Shown here one piece after another: positions 27,064 through 35,576 of a stretch of DNA of 64,000 bases; the first letter of the stretch is position 1, and each line of letters opens with the position of its first letter. Location of the stretch: the NCBI GenBank assembly GCA_016787665.1, contig JAEUUC010000011.1:124001-188000 (forward strand). Reading direction: 5' to 3'. Under the pieces are notes generated by a model. The model did not search any database. It was not told the origin of the DNA and saw only the letters and a program-made list of their open reading frames with translations. Source of the DNA: Cyclobacteriaceae bacterium. Lineage in GTDB: Bacteria > Bacteroidota > Bacteroidia > Cytophagales > Cyclobacteriaceae. A program made the translations under genes and the position numbers.

Positions 27064-28267
27064 GTGGCGCTTTCTGCTCATGCTGTTGGTATTGGCTTCA
27101 CTGAGCGTGCAGGCCCAGAAAAAATCACGCACTCAACTCGAAAAAGAAAAGAAACAGAACCTGGAGCGCATCCAGGAAACCGAACGCATTCTGAAAGAAA
27201 CGGCCCAGAAGAAAAAAACATCGGTGGGCGAACTCAACGCGCTTAGCGCACGCATTCAACAGCAGGAAAAACTGATTAAGTCCATCAAAGATGAAATTGC
27301 CCTGCTGGAGCAAGACATTGCCGAGAACAATGACATCATCATCGCCCTCGAGTTAGACCTGTACAAACTGAAAGAGGAATACGCGGCCATGCTGTATGCA
27401 GCGCAAAAGGCAAGCGGAAAAACAGACAAATTGCTCTTTCTCTTCTCGTCTCGCTCCTTCGATCAATTGCTGATGCGCCTCAAGTACATGGAGCAATACG
27501 CGGAAGCGCGAAAAGATCAGGCACGAGCGATCGAACGGGCGCAGTCGCTTTTGCAGGCACAGGTGGCCGCCACGCAGGTCAAGAAAGATGAACAAAGCGC
27601 ATTGTTGTCGGAAGAAGAAAGGGAGAATACCAGCCTTACACAACTTAAACAGCAACAACGCGGACTCGTGCGCAAACTGGAGAAAGAGGAAAAACAGCTG
27701 AAGCGCGACCTCGAAGAAACACGGAAGGCGATTGTAAAGCTTGACAAACTTATTGCCGACATAATCCGCGAGGAAATGGAGCGGGCCGCCCGCGAAGCGG
27801 CCAAAGCCAAAGAAAAAACCAATGCAAATAAAACAGCCCCCGAACTGGACATAAAACTGTCGGCATCCTTCGAGGAAAATCGAAACAAGCTTGCCTGGCC
27901 GGCCAGCGGCATTATTTCACAAAAATTCGGGCGGCAAAAACACCCGGTTTTGAAGAATGTGACGCTGGACAACCTGGGGGTGAATATTCAGACGCGCGAG
28001 GGCGAACGCGTTAAAGTTGTATTTGATGGTACCGTAAAAACGATTTCAGCCAATCCGTTGCTGGGCACCACCGTCATCGTTAACCATGGCGACTATTTTA
28101 CCGTGTACACCGGCCTTCGGGAGGTGTTTGTCAAAAGTGGTCAGAAAGTAACCACCAACCAGGAACTCGGATCGGTTCAGCAAAATGTGGAGGGCGTACC
28201 TGAATTGCGATTCCGCATTTACAAACAGACCACTCCGCTGGATCCGGAAGTTTGGCTTCGGGACTAG
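27050..28267 (+). CDS. EnvC-like murein hydrolase activator (degenerate M23/LytM domain)
   Basis: This 405-aa periplasmic protein has a signal peptide (about residues 1-23), a long coiled coil (about 25-265, rich in Glu/Lys/Gln heptads) and a C-terminal LytM domain (about 280-405). In active M23 peptidases zinc is bound by H-xxx-D and HxH; here the last motif reads PELRFRIYK instead of xHLHFE and the first His/Asp pair is not in register. The domain is therefore probably inactive and, like E. coli EnvC, likely activates an amidase at division or separation. It overlaps the DUF4292 gene, which supports joint function in the envelope. Confidence 0.88.
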   Translation: MIADKWRFLLMLLVLASLSVQAQKKSRTQLEKEKKQNLERIQETERILKETAQKKKTSVGELNALSARIQQQEKLIKSIKDEIALLEQDIAENNDIIIALELDLYKLKEEYAAMLYAAQKASGKTDKLLFLFSSRSFDQLLMRLKYMEQYAEARKDQARAIERAQSLLQAQVAATQVKKDEQSALLSEEERENTSLTQLKQQQRGLVRKLEKEEKQLKRDLEETRKAIVKLDKLIADIIREEMERAAREAAKAKEKTNANKTAPELDIKLSASFEENRNKLAWPASGIISQKFGRQKHPVLKNVTLDNLGVNIQTREGERVKVVFDGTVKTISANPLLGTTVIVNHGDYFTVYTGLREVFVKSGQKVTTNQELGSVQQNVEGVPELRFRIYKQTTPLDPEVWLRD

Positions 28268-28330
28268 GGCGAAAACAGGCCTATCCGGTTGACCTAACTT
28301 TTACTATCTTTACACCCTAATTACTTAGTC

Positions 28331-28546
28331 ATGACAGCAATTCTTTTAGTTCTGGGCATCTTGGGTGGCGTGGGGTTCAATGAAATCTTGCTGATCGGTT
28401 TGTTCGTGCTCATCTTCTTTGGCGCAAAGAAAATTCCTGACTTCATGAAAGGCCTCGGTAAGGGCGTGCGTGAATTCAAGGATGCAGTGAAAGACGTGAA
28501 GAAAGAGGTGGAAGACGGCAAACAGGCCGGTCGCCTCGAAGAGTAA
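28331..28546 (+). CDS. tatA: Twin-arginine translocase subunit TatA/E
   Basis: The 71-aa inner-membrane protein has one N-terminal helix (about 4-31), the FGAKKIPDFMKGLGKGVREFKDA hinge and amphipathic helix typical of TatA/E, and a charged tail. It forms the pore-like component of the Tat pathway for folded proteins. tatB and tatC are not in the window. Possible clients nearby are the GH109-like enzyme (RR signal) and the Rieske protein (RK-type signal). It is 7 nt upstream of gatA. Confidence 0.93.
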   Translation: MTAILLVLGILGGVGFNEILLIGLFVLIFFGAKKIPDFMKGLGKGVREFKDAVKDVKKEVEDGKQAGRLEE

Positions 28547-28553
28547 TTACCGG

Positions 28554-29987
28554 TTGGACGCCATCAGCAGCCTGACATCTCTTCAGCACCGACTGAAGAA
28601 TGGGGACACGTTGTGTACCCAAATTGTAAAAGACTATCTAACCAAGATCAACCAGCACCGGCACCTCAATGCTTTTCTTGAGGTATATGCCGATGAAGCC
28701 CTTGCCCGGGCTGCCGAAATCGATACTCGTTTGGCCAACGGCACCGCGGGGCGCCTGGCCGGCCTGGTGGTAGGCCTTAAAGACACGTTTGCTCATGAAG
28801 GACACCCGGTTTCAGCCGGCAGCAAAATCCTCAGCGACTATCAATCGCCCTATTCAGCCACGGCTGTTCAACGCCTGCTGGACGAAGACGCGATTATCAT
28901 TGGCCGTCAAAATTGCGATGAGTTTGCGATGGGAAGTTCCAATGAAAACTCGGCCTTTGGCCCCGTGCAAAACCCTCATGACGCTGCCCGCGTGGCCGGA
29001 GGTTCCTCTGGCGGATCAGCCGCAGCCGTGGCCGCAGGCCTTTGTCAAATAGCTATTGGTTCGGATACCGGAGGATCGGTTCGACAACCCGCCTCTTTCT
29101 GTGGAGTATTAGGTTTAAAGCCCACCTATGGCCGAGTATCCCGTTACGGACTGCTGGCCTACGGGTCATCGTTCGATTGTGTTGGTCTGTTGGGGACCCA
29201 TTTGGATGATATGGCTCGTGTGTTGCAGGTCATAGCCGGGCCGGATGCGTACGACAGCACCGCCTCTACCCAACCGCCTGATGATTATGCTTCCCGTTTA
29301 CATGTTCCTATATCAAAAAAGTATAGTGTAGCTTATCCGGCTGATGCACTCACCAGCGAAGGCATTCAAATCGAAATTCGGGAAGCGCTCCAGTTGCGGC
29401 TCGACCTCCTGCAACAAGCCGGGCATAGCGTTCATCCCATCACGCTGCCGTATCAGGATTATGTACTTCCCACGTACTATATTCTGGCCACAGCCGAGGC
29501 CAGCTCTAATCTTTCGCGGTACGATGGCGTGCGCTATGGGCACCGGAGTAAATCCGCAACCAACCTGGCCGAGTTGTACAGAAAAAGCCGGGCAGAGGGT
29601 TTTGGGCGCGAGGTGCAGCGCAGAATTCTGTTGGGAACCTTCGTGCTAAGTGCGCGCTACTACGACTCGTACTATCAGCAGGCTCAAAAAGTGCGCACGC
29701 TGGTGCGTCAGGGAATGAAAAAAATATTTGATCAGCACGACTACATGCTGATGCCGGTTGCGCCAACCACAGCATTTCGGTTAGGTGAACATTCGTCCAA
29801 TCCTGTTCAAATGTACCTGGCCGACTTGTATTCGGTGCAAGCTAATGTAGCCGGTATCCCCGCCCTTGCCGTGCCCGCAGGGCGGGACAGAAAGGGGCTT
29901 CCCATAGGTCTCCAAGTATTGGGTAATGACTTCGATGAGGGGGGCCTGTTTCAGTTCTCGCAGGTTTTGCTCAACTTAGGGGTTTAA
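28554..29987 (+). CDS. gatA: Asp/Glu-tRNA amidotransferase subunit A
   Basis: This 477-aa amidase subunit of GatCAB releases ammonia from glutamine for transamidation of Glu-tRNA(Gln) or Asp-tRNA(Asn). The amidase-signature triad is visible: Lys in GLKDTFAH, the cis-Ser in AGGSSGGSAAAVAAG and the Ser nucleophile in GSDTGGSVRQPA. The start is TTG at 28554 (MDAISSLTSLQHRLKNG); there is no ATG before the catalytic Lys that would keep the usual N-terminal helix. gatB and gatC are elsewhere. Confidence 0.95.
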   Translation: MDAISSLTSLQHRLKNGDTLCTQIVKDYLTKINQHRHLNAFLEVYADEALARAAEIDTRLANGTAGRLAGLVVGLKDTFAHEGHPVSAGSKILSDYQSPYSATAVQRLLDEDAIIIGRQNCDEFAMGSSNENSAFGPVQNPHDAARVAGGSSGGSAAAVAAGLCQIAIGSDTGGSVRQPASFCGVLGLKPTYGRVSRYGLLAYGSSFDCVGLLGTHLDDMARVLQVIAGPDAYDSTASTQPPDDYASRLHVPISKKYSVAYPADALTSEGIQIEIREALQLRLDLLQQAGHSVHPITLPYQDYVLPTYYILATAEASSNLSRYDGVRYGHRSKSATNLAELYRKSRAEGFGREVQRRILLGTFVLSARYYDSYYQQAQKVRTLVRQGMKKIFDQHDYMLMPVAPTTAFRLGEHSSNPVQMYLADLYSVQANVAGIPALAVPAGRDRKGLPIGLQVLGNDFDEGGLFQFSQVLLNLGV

Positions 29988-30032
29988 AACCAGGTCAAAC
30001 GCGATTTTTTTGACTATTTCGTTATACGAATA

Positions 30033-31457
30033 ATGAAGGGACTACTGGCGGGATTTTTTTTGGTGGCCGGAATGACAACCGGATGGGCGCAAGAGCTGCC
30101 GGAGGAAACACTTCCGGACGAACTTGATACGCTTGAAACCGAAGTAATTTTAGACGACAGCGTCTTTAACGGACAGTACCTCACCTCCGAGTGGGACTAC
30201 ATCCCGGCCAACCTGTCACCCGAAGAAGTAGCCGATCGATTGCGGTGCATTGAAGGCCAGGTGCCTTTGCATTACAACGATCGCGTTCAGGGTTTCATCA
30301 ATTTTTTCCTGGTGCGTGATCGCGAGTACACGCGACTGATGCTGCGCAGAAAGGACCTCTATTTTCCCATTTTTGAAAAAGAGCTGGCACAGCATGGCAT
30401 GCCGGACGAGTTGAAGTATCTCTCCATCATTGAATCAGCGCTAAACCCCCGCGCCATTTCACGTGCGCGAGCCGTTGGCCTCTGGCAGTTTATGCCGGCC
30501 ACCGGCCGGTATATGGGCCTGCATCAGGATTGGTACCTGGATGACCGGATGGATCCGCAAAAATCAACAGAAGCTGCGTGCCGGTACCTCGGTATGTTGT
30601 ACTCCATCTTTCACGATTGGGAACTGGCATTAGCCGCTTACAACTCCGGCCCCGGAACAGTGCGCAGGGCTATGCGCAGATCCGGTAAAAAGAAGTTTTG
30701 GGAGATTTACCAGTACCTGCCGCGCGAAACGCGATCCTACGTACCCCAGTATGTGGCCATGGTCTATGCGATGAACTATGCCGAAGAACACAACATTGTT
30801 GAACCCTACCGCGAGCAGCTCCCGTTGTGGGACACTGTGCGCGTGACGGGCTTCACTAATCTCGAAACGTTGGCCAAGCTCACCGATGGTTGCCTTGACG
30901 ACTTTCAAAAACTCAACCCATCGCTCCATCGCAATGCTATACCGGGCAACGGAAAGACTTTTGTTGTTCGGCTACCATTGGCGGTGAAGGAGCGGCTGGA
31001 ACTTAATCGCGTAGCCATTCTTGATTCGGCTTCGAAAGCTGGCCGTACGGAAATAGAAGCGCTGGCGAAAAATGCCGTTGGCAACACACTCGGTCGCGAG
31101 CCCATGACTTACCGCGTTCGGTCAGGCGATGTGCTGGGCAGCATTGCGATGCGGTACGGTGTTCGCGTGGATGACATCCGCAAGTGGAATAACCTGCGCG
31201 GGAATATGATTCGCACCGGTCAGCGGCTTACCCTGTGGGTTAAGCCTTCGCAACGAACGGTGGCCAGCGCCATGACACGGAAATCGATTCAAGCCTCGAT
31301 AGCCGCTGATGCCAAGACCTACACCGTGCAACCAGGCGATACCTTATGGGACATCTCGCGCAAAGTGCCCGGCCTCTCCATCGAAAAAATCAAAAGCCTC
31401 AATAACCTGAAATCCAATAAGCTGCAACCGGGCCAGGTGCTCATCATCGGATCATAA
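30033..31457 (+). CDS. MltD-like membrane-bound lytic transglycosylase with two LysM domains
   Basis: The 474-aa periplasmic or outer-membrane enzyme has a signal peptide (MKGLLAGFFLVAGMTTGWAQ), then an SLT domain (about 115-270) with catalytic Glu134 in IIESALNPRAIS and the motifs AVGLWQFMPATGRYMGL and ALAAYNSGPGTVRRA. Two LysM peptidoglycan-binding domains follow at about 359-404 and 428-474 (YRVRSGDVLGSIAMRYG; YTVQPGDTLWDISRKV). It cleaves glycan strands to 1,6-anhydromuramyl products during wall remodelling. It is followed by a DUF4837 lipoprotein, a pairing seen across Bacteroidota. Confidence 0.92.
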   Translation: MKGLLAGFFLVAGMTTGWAQELPEETLPDELDTLETEVILDDSVFNGQYLTSEWDYIPANLSPEEVADRLRCIEGQVPLHYNDRVQGFINFFLVRDREYTRLMLRRKDLYFPIFEKELAQHGMPDELKYLSIIESALNPRAISRARAVGLWQFMPATGRYMGLHQDWYLDDRMDPQKSTEAACRYLGMLYSIFHDWELALAAYNSGPGTVRRAMRRSGKKKFWEIYQYLPRETRSYVPQYVAMVYAMNYAEEHNIVEPYREQLPLWDTVRVTGFTNLETLAKLTDGCLDDFQKLNPSLHRNAIPGNGKTFVVRLPLAVKERLELNRVAILDSASKAGRTEIEALAKNAVGNTLGREPMTYRVRSGDVLGSIAMRYGVRVDDIRKWNNLRGNMIRTGQRLTLWVKPSQRTVASAMTRKSIQASIAADAKTYTVQPGDTLWDISRKVPGLSIEKIKSLNNLKSNKLQPGQVLIIGS

Positions 31458-31502
31458 CCGTGACCTGTTGCCTGTTGCCGCATTAAGGGGGTAATTTCAC
31501 TT

Positions 31503-32594
31503 ATGATCCGACTTGTCCATCTTGTACTTCTTTCATTCCTTTTGTTGCTGGCGTGCGGTGAGCGCAGTAAAAAAAGTTTACCTTCCGCTACCGGCATTAC
31601 GGGTGACATGTACCTGATTATGGATTCCCTCCAGTGGGAAGGTCCGTTGGGCGATGTACTGGACTCCCTCTTTCGACAGGAGGCCCAGGTGCTGCCGCGC
31701 AAAGAACGACTTTTCCACATGCGGTGGATTGACCCGCGCAAACTCAATTTTGTACTGAAAGGCAGGCGCAACCTCATTTATGCCGTAACGTTGGATCAAC
31801 GCACCTCGGGGGCCAGCTACCTCCGCGCTTTGTTTACAGCCGAATCAATTGCCAAGATTAAAGCCGATAGCGGCCTGTTCGTGCAAACGCAGGAAGATGT
31901 GTACGCCCGCAATCAATCGGTGATGTACCTGTTTGCGAAAACCGAAGCCGAACTGGTTAAGAAGATTCGCCAAAATGGGTCACAACTTACCGCGTATTTT
32001 GATCGAACCGAGCGGGCGCGGCAGACCGAGGCTTTGTACAAGGCGGGTGAAATGAAGGGCATCAATCAATGGGTGCAAAAAAATTATGGATGCTCATTTC
32101 GTGTGCCTTTTGGGTACCAACTGGTGATGTCGAATGAGGAGTTCCTGTGGGTCAGGCAGATCAATCCGCGTGACGACAAGAACGTGTTCATTGCCCGCGT
32201 GCCCTACCGGTCGCAAAATCAGTTTTCGCGAGACAGTTTGATCGCCTTCCGAAATGCCATTTGCCGAAAATACCTTTTTGAAGACCCGGACGTTTCCGAC
32301 TCTTATTTGATTACCGAATTGAACGTGCCCGGCAAAGAAGTGCAGGCGCGACCGATTACCTTCCACAACGAGTACGCCACTGAATTGCGTGGCCTATGGC
32401 GGGCCAATAACTTCTCCATGGGTGGGCCATTTCAGGCGGTGGCGGTCGTTGACCGCTCTTCGAACTACCTCTACTACCTGGAGGGATTTGTATTCAGTCC
32501 GGAACGAGACCAGCGCGAACTCATGCGCGAACTGGAAACTATCGTGTATAGCTTCCGGCCCGGGCCGGTGGCGACCACCTCCGCTGGTCAATAA
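31503..32594 (+). CDS. DUF4837-family lipoprotein
   Basis: The 363-aa protein begins with a lipoprotein signal (MIRLVHLVLLSFLLLLACGERS; Cys18 lipidated). Family features of DUF4837 are the start of the mature part (SATGITGDMYLIMDSLQWEGPLG) and the RRNLIYAVTLD, MYLFAKTEAEL, PFGYQLVMSNEEFLWVRQ and GLWRANNFSMGGPF segments. The family is restricted to Bacteroidota and has no known function. It lies 45 nt after the MltD-like gene, which suggests a peptidoglycan or outer-membrane role, by inference only. Confidence 0.85.
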   Translation: MIRLVHLVLLSFLLLLACGERSKKSLPSATGITGDMYLIMDSLQWEGPLGDVLDSLFRQEAQVLPRKERLFHMRWIDPRKLNFVLKGRRNLIYAVTLDQRTSGASYLRALFTAESIAKIKADSGLFVQTQEDVYARNQSVMYLFAKTEAELVKKIRQNGSQLTAYFDRTERARQTEALYKAGEMKGINQWVQKNYGCSFRVPFGYQLVMSNEEFLWVRQINPRDDKNVFIARVPYRSQNQFSRDSLIAFRNAICRKYLFEDPDVSDSYLITELNVPGKEVQARPITFHNEYATELRGLWRANNFSMGGPFQAVAVVDRSSNYLYYLEGFVFSPERDQRELMRELETIVYSFRPGPVATTSAGQ

Positions 32595-32654
32595 GGCGGC
32601 CCGGTTTCGGGTAAATAATTGTACTTTTCGCCTCGTAAACACGAACGAAGTTTC

Positions 32655-34928
32655 ATGTCGTTAAAGATTCGAAGAGACGAAGCGCTCCAATATCATCAGC
32701 AAGGCCAACCGGGAAAAATCGAAGTTGTCCCCACCAAAACACTAAGCACCCAACACGATCTGGCGCTCGCCTACTCACCGGGTGTAGCCGAACCTTGTAA
32801 GGAAATCGCAGCCAATAAAGAAGATGTTTACAAATACACCTCCAAGGGAAACCTGGTGGCGGTAATTTCAAATGGCACCGCTGTGCTGGGCCTGGGTAAC
32901 ATCGGGCCCGAGGCCGCCAAACCGGTGATGGAAGGTAAGGCGGTTCTTTTCAAAAAGTATGCGGGCATCGACAGCTTCGACATTGAAATTGACGAGCAAG
33001 ATCCGGACGCGTTTGTAAAAATTGTGAAGGCGCTGGAGCCCACGTTTGGCGGCATCAACCTGGAAGACATCAAGGCCCCCGAATGTTTCAAAATTGAGAT
33101 GGACCTTCGGGAGAAGATGAATATTCCCATCATGCATGATGATCAGCATGGAACGGCCATCATCTCCAGCGCAGCTTTACTCAATGCGCTTGAGCTCATT
33201 GGAAAGAAGATTGAAAAAATCACGCTGGTCGTGAACGGTGCGGGCGCTGCGGCTGTGTCTTGCTCGCGGATGTATTTGGCTTTGGGCCTCCGCCCGGAAA
33301 ACCTGATCATGTGCGACAGCAAAGGGGTAATTACCCACCAGCGCGAGGGGCTTGATCCCACCAAAGCCGAATTTGCAACGTCACGAAAAGTAAGTACGCT
33401 GCAAGAAGCCCTGAAAGGGGCTGATGTATTTGTCGGGCTTTCCGTTGCCGATATATTAAAGCCAGAAGACATTTTACAGATGGCCAACGACCCGATTGTA
33501 TTTGCTCTGGCTAACCCCAATCCTGAAATCGACTACCACCTGGCCCGCAAAACCCGACCCGACCTGATCATGGCCACGGGTCGGAGTGATCACCCTAACC
33601 AGGTTAACAATGTCTTGGGCTTTCCCTACATTTTTAGGGGAGCGCTCGATGTGCGCGCAACGGAAATAAACGAAGCCATGAAACTGGCGGCAGCGCATGC
33701 GCTGGCAGCGCTTGCGAAAGAGCCGGTACCCGATATCGTGATTCAGGCGTATGGCACCGACAAACTTCAGTTCGGCCGCGAGTACCTGATCCCCAAACCG
33801 CTAGACCCCCGCTTGATAACCACCGTATCTCCGGCTGTGGCCCGGGCCGCGATGGAATCCGGTATGGCCAAACAACCCATTACGGATTGGGCCAACTACC
33901 ATCAGGAATTGTTGAAGCGAATCGGACTTGATCAAAAGTTGACTTCGCGCATCACCGAGCTGGCGAAAATGGACCCCAAACGCGTGGTCTTTGCCGAGGC
34001 CGACCATGTGAAGATTTTAAAGGCCGCGCAAGCGTTGGTGGACGAAGGCATCGCTCACCCGATTTTGCTTGGCGAACGGGCTCAGATCGAACGCCTCAAA
34101 AAAGAGCATCAACTTGAGTTGAACGGTTGCACCGTAGTTGACCCCAGCGAAGACCAGGCGTTGAGTAACCAGTTTGAGGAACAATACTATATCAAACGGC
34201 AACGCAAGGGAGTCTCGCGCCATGATGCGAAGCGCATGTTGCGCGACCGGAACGCCTACGGTGCCATGATGGTTGAAAACGGACTGGCCGATGCATTGGT
34301 TAGCGGATTGACACGCGACTATTCGAAAACCATTCTACCGGCACTGCAAATCATCGGCACTGCTCCCGGAGTAAAACGGGTGGCCGGGATGTATATCATT
34401 ATCAACAAAAAGGGAAATTTCTTTTTTGCCGATTGTACGGTGAATGTAGACCCGACAGCGGAGGAACTGGTCGACATCATCGGGCTGACGGCACGGGGCG
34501 TAAAGTTTTTTGATATCGAACCACGGGTTGCTGTGTTGTCGTACTCCAACTTCGGATCAAGCAAAGGGGATATTCCGGACAAAGTGCGAAAGGCCGTACA
34601 CCTGGCGAAGGAAAAATACCCGCAACTTGTTATTGATGGTGACATTCAGGCCAACGTAGCCTTTGACACCGAGTTGCAGCGCGAAATGTACCCCTTTAGT
34701 GCCTTGGCTAAAGAGGGCGCCAATACACTGGTTTTCCCCAGCCTGGCTTCCGGCAATATTGCGTACAAGTTGTTAATGGAGATTGGAGGTGCCGAGGCGA
34801 TTGGCCCTATTTTGCTGGGAATGAAAAAACCCGTTCAGGTATTGCAACTGGGAAGCTCCATTCGCGACATCGTCAATATGGCAGCTATCGCGGTAGTGGG
34901 GGCTCAGATTTACGATCGCAGCCACTAG
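32655..34928 (+). CDS. maeB: NADP-dependent malic enzyme with C-terminal phosphotransacetylase-like domain
   Basis: This 757-aa cytoplasmic enzyme makes pyruvate and NADPH from malate. The malic domain (about 1-430) shows [34 protein letters not shown] and the NADP-binding [12 protein letters not shown]. The C-terminal 320 residues match the phosphotransacetylase fold ([44 protein letters not shown]), which in this hybrid class is regulatory (acetyl-CoA inhibition) and not catalytic. The ATG at 32655 ([14 protein letters not shown]) fits the family; an upstream in-frame ATG at 32619 adds 12 unrelated residues. Confidence 0.95.
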   Translation: MSLKIRRDEALQYHQQGQPGKIEVVPTKTLSTQHDLALAYSPGVAEPCKEIAANKEDVYKYTSKGNLVAVISNGTAVLGLGNIGPEAAKPVMEGKAVLFKKYAGIDSFDIEIDEQDPDAFVKIVKALEPTFGGINLEDIKAPECFKIEMDLREKMNIPIMHDDQHGTAIISSAALLNALELIGKKIEKITLVVNGAGAAAVSCSRMYLALGLRPENLIMCDSKGVITHQREGLDPTKAEFATSRKVSTLQEALKGADVFVGLSVADILKPEDILQMANDPIVFALANPNPEIDYHLARKTRPDLIMATGRSDHPNQVNNVLGFPYIFRGALDVRATEINEAMKLAAAHALAALAKEPVPDIVIQAYGTDKLQFGREYLIPKPLDPRLITTVSPAVARAAMESGMAKQPITDWANYHQELLKRIGLDQKLTSRITELAKMDPKRVVFAEADHVKILKAAQALVDEGIAHPILLGERAQIERLKKEHQLELNGCTVVDPSEDQALSNQFEEQYYIKRQRKGVSRHDAKRMLRDRNAYGAMMVENGLADALVSGLTRDYSKTILPALQIIGTAPGVKRVAGMYIIINKKGNFFFADCTVNVDPTAEELVDIIGLTARGVKFFDIEPRVAVLSYSNFGSSKGDIPDKVRKAVHLAKEKYPQLVIDGDIQANVAFDTELQREMYPFSALAKEGANTLVFPSLASGNIAYKLLMEIGGAEAIGPILLGMKKPVQVLQLGSSIRDIVNMAAIAVVGAQIYDRSH

Positions 34929-34937
34929 GGTGGTTGC

Positions 34938-34959
34938 TTACGAGGTGAATTACTCGTAA
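34938..34959. promoter_or_regulatory. Perfect 7-bp inverted repeat between maeB and ruvA
   Basis: TTACGAG (34938-34944) and CTCGTAA (34953-34959) are perfect reverse complements with an 8-nt spacer. It lies 9 nt after the maeB stop and 26 nt before ruvA. A T-run starts only at 34970, so it is either an imperfect terminator for maeB or a protein-binding site. Confidence 0.35.
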
Positions 34960-34984
34960 ACTGCGTGTTGTTTTTTGCCACTGC

Positions 34985-35569
34985 ATGATTGCCTATCTCC
35001 AGGGAAGACTGGTTCACAAAGAGCCAACACACGTCATCATCGAAGTACAGGGCGTTGGGTATCACGTCAATATTTCGCTGCATACTTTTTCGCAGGTAAA
35101 GGATCTTGAAGCCCTCAAGCTTCATACCCACCTGCAGGTGCGCGAGGATGCCCACCTCCTGTTTGGCTTTTACTCGCTTCAGGAAAGGCAGATGTTTCAA
35201 CATCTGATTTCGGTAAATGGCGTGGGGCCAAGCACGGCCCTGGTCGTGCTCTCGTACCTTCCTCCAACTGAACTGCAGCAGGCTATCGTTCGGGAGGATC
35301 TGGCCACGCTTCAGGCGGTAAAGGGCATCGGCTCGAAAACCGCCCAGCGGATAGTGCTGGAATTGCGCGACAAGCTGAAAAAGGAAGGGACAGAAGGCGC
35401 TATTCATGGCCCGGTTTACAATACTCAGCGGCATGAAGCGTTATCTGCATTAATGACCTTGGGAATCAGCAAGGCTGCGGCCGAAAAAAGTGTCGATGCC
35501 GTTCTCAAGAAATCGGGAAGTACCATTAGTTTGGAAGAGCTCGTAAAACAAGCACTTAAAAACGCCTAA
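34985..35569 (+). CDS. ruvA: Holliday junction helicase subunit RuvA
   Basis: The 194-aa DNA-binding subunit of RuvAB tetramerises on Holliday junctions. Domain I has MIAYLQGRLVHKEPTHVIIEVQGVGYHVNIS. Domain II contains two helix-hairpin-helix motifs (ISVNGVGPSTALVVL and LQAVKGIGSKTAQRIVLELRDKL). A short linker and domain III (EALSALMTLGISKAAAEKSVDAVLKK) complete the protein. sprA begins 7 nt after its stop; the ruvA-sprA-gcvH order is conserved in gliding Bacteroidota. Confidence 0.97.
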   Translation: MIAYLQGRLVHKEPTHVIIEVQGVGYHVNISLHTFSQVKDLEALKLHTHLQVREDAHLLFGFYSLQERQMFQHLISVNGVGPSTALVVLSYLPPTELQQAIVREDLATLQAVKGIGSKTAQRIVLELRDKLKKEGTEGAIHGPVYNTQRHEALSALMTLGISKAAAEKSVDAVLKKSGSTISLEELVKQALKNA

Positions 35570-35576
35570 GAGAGTT

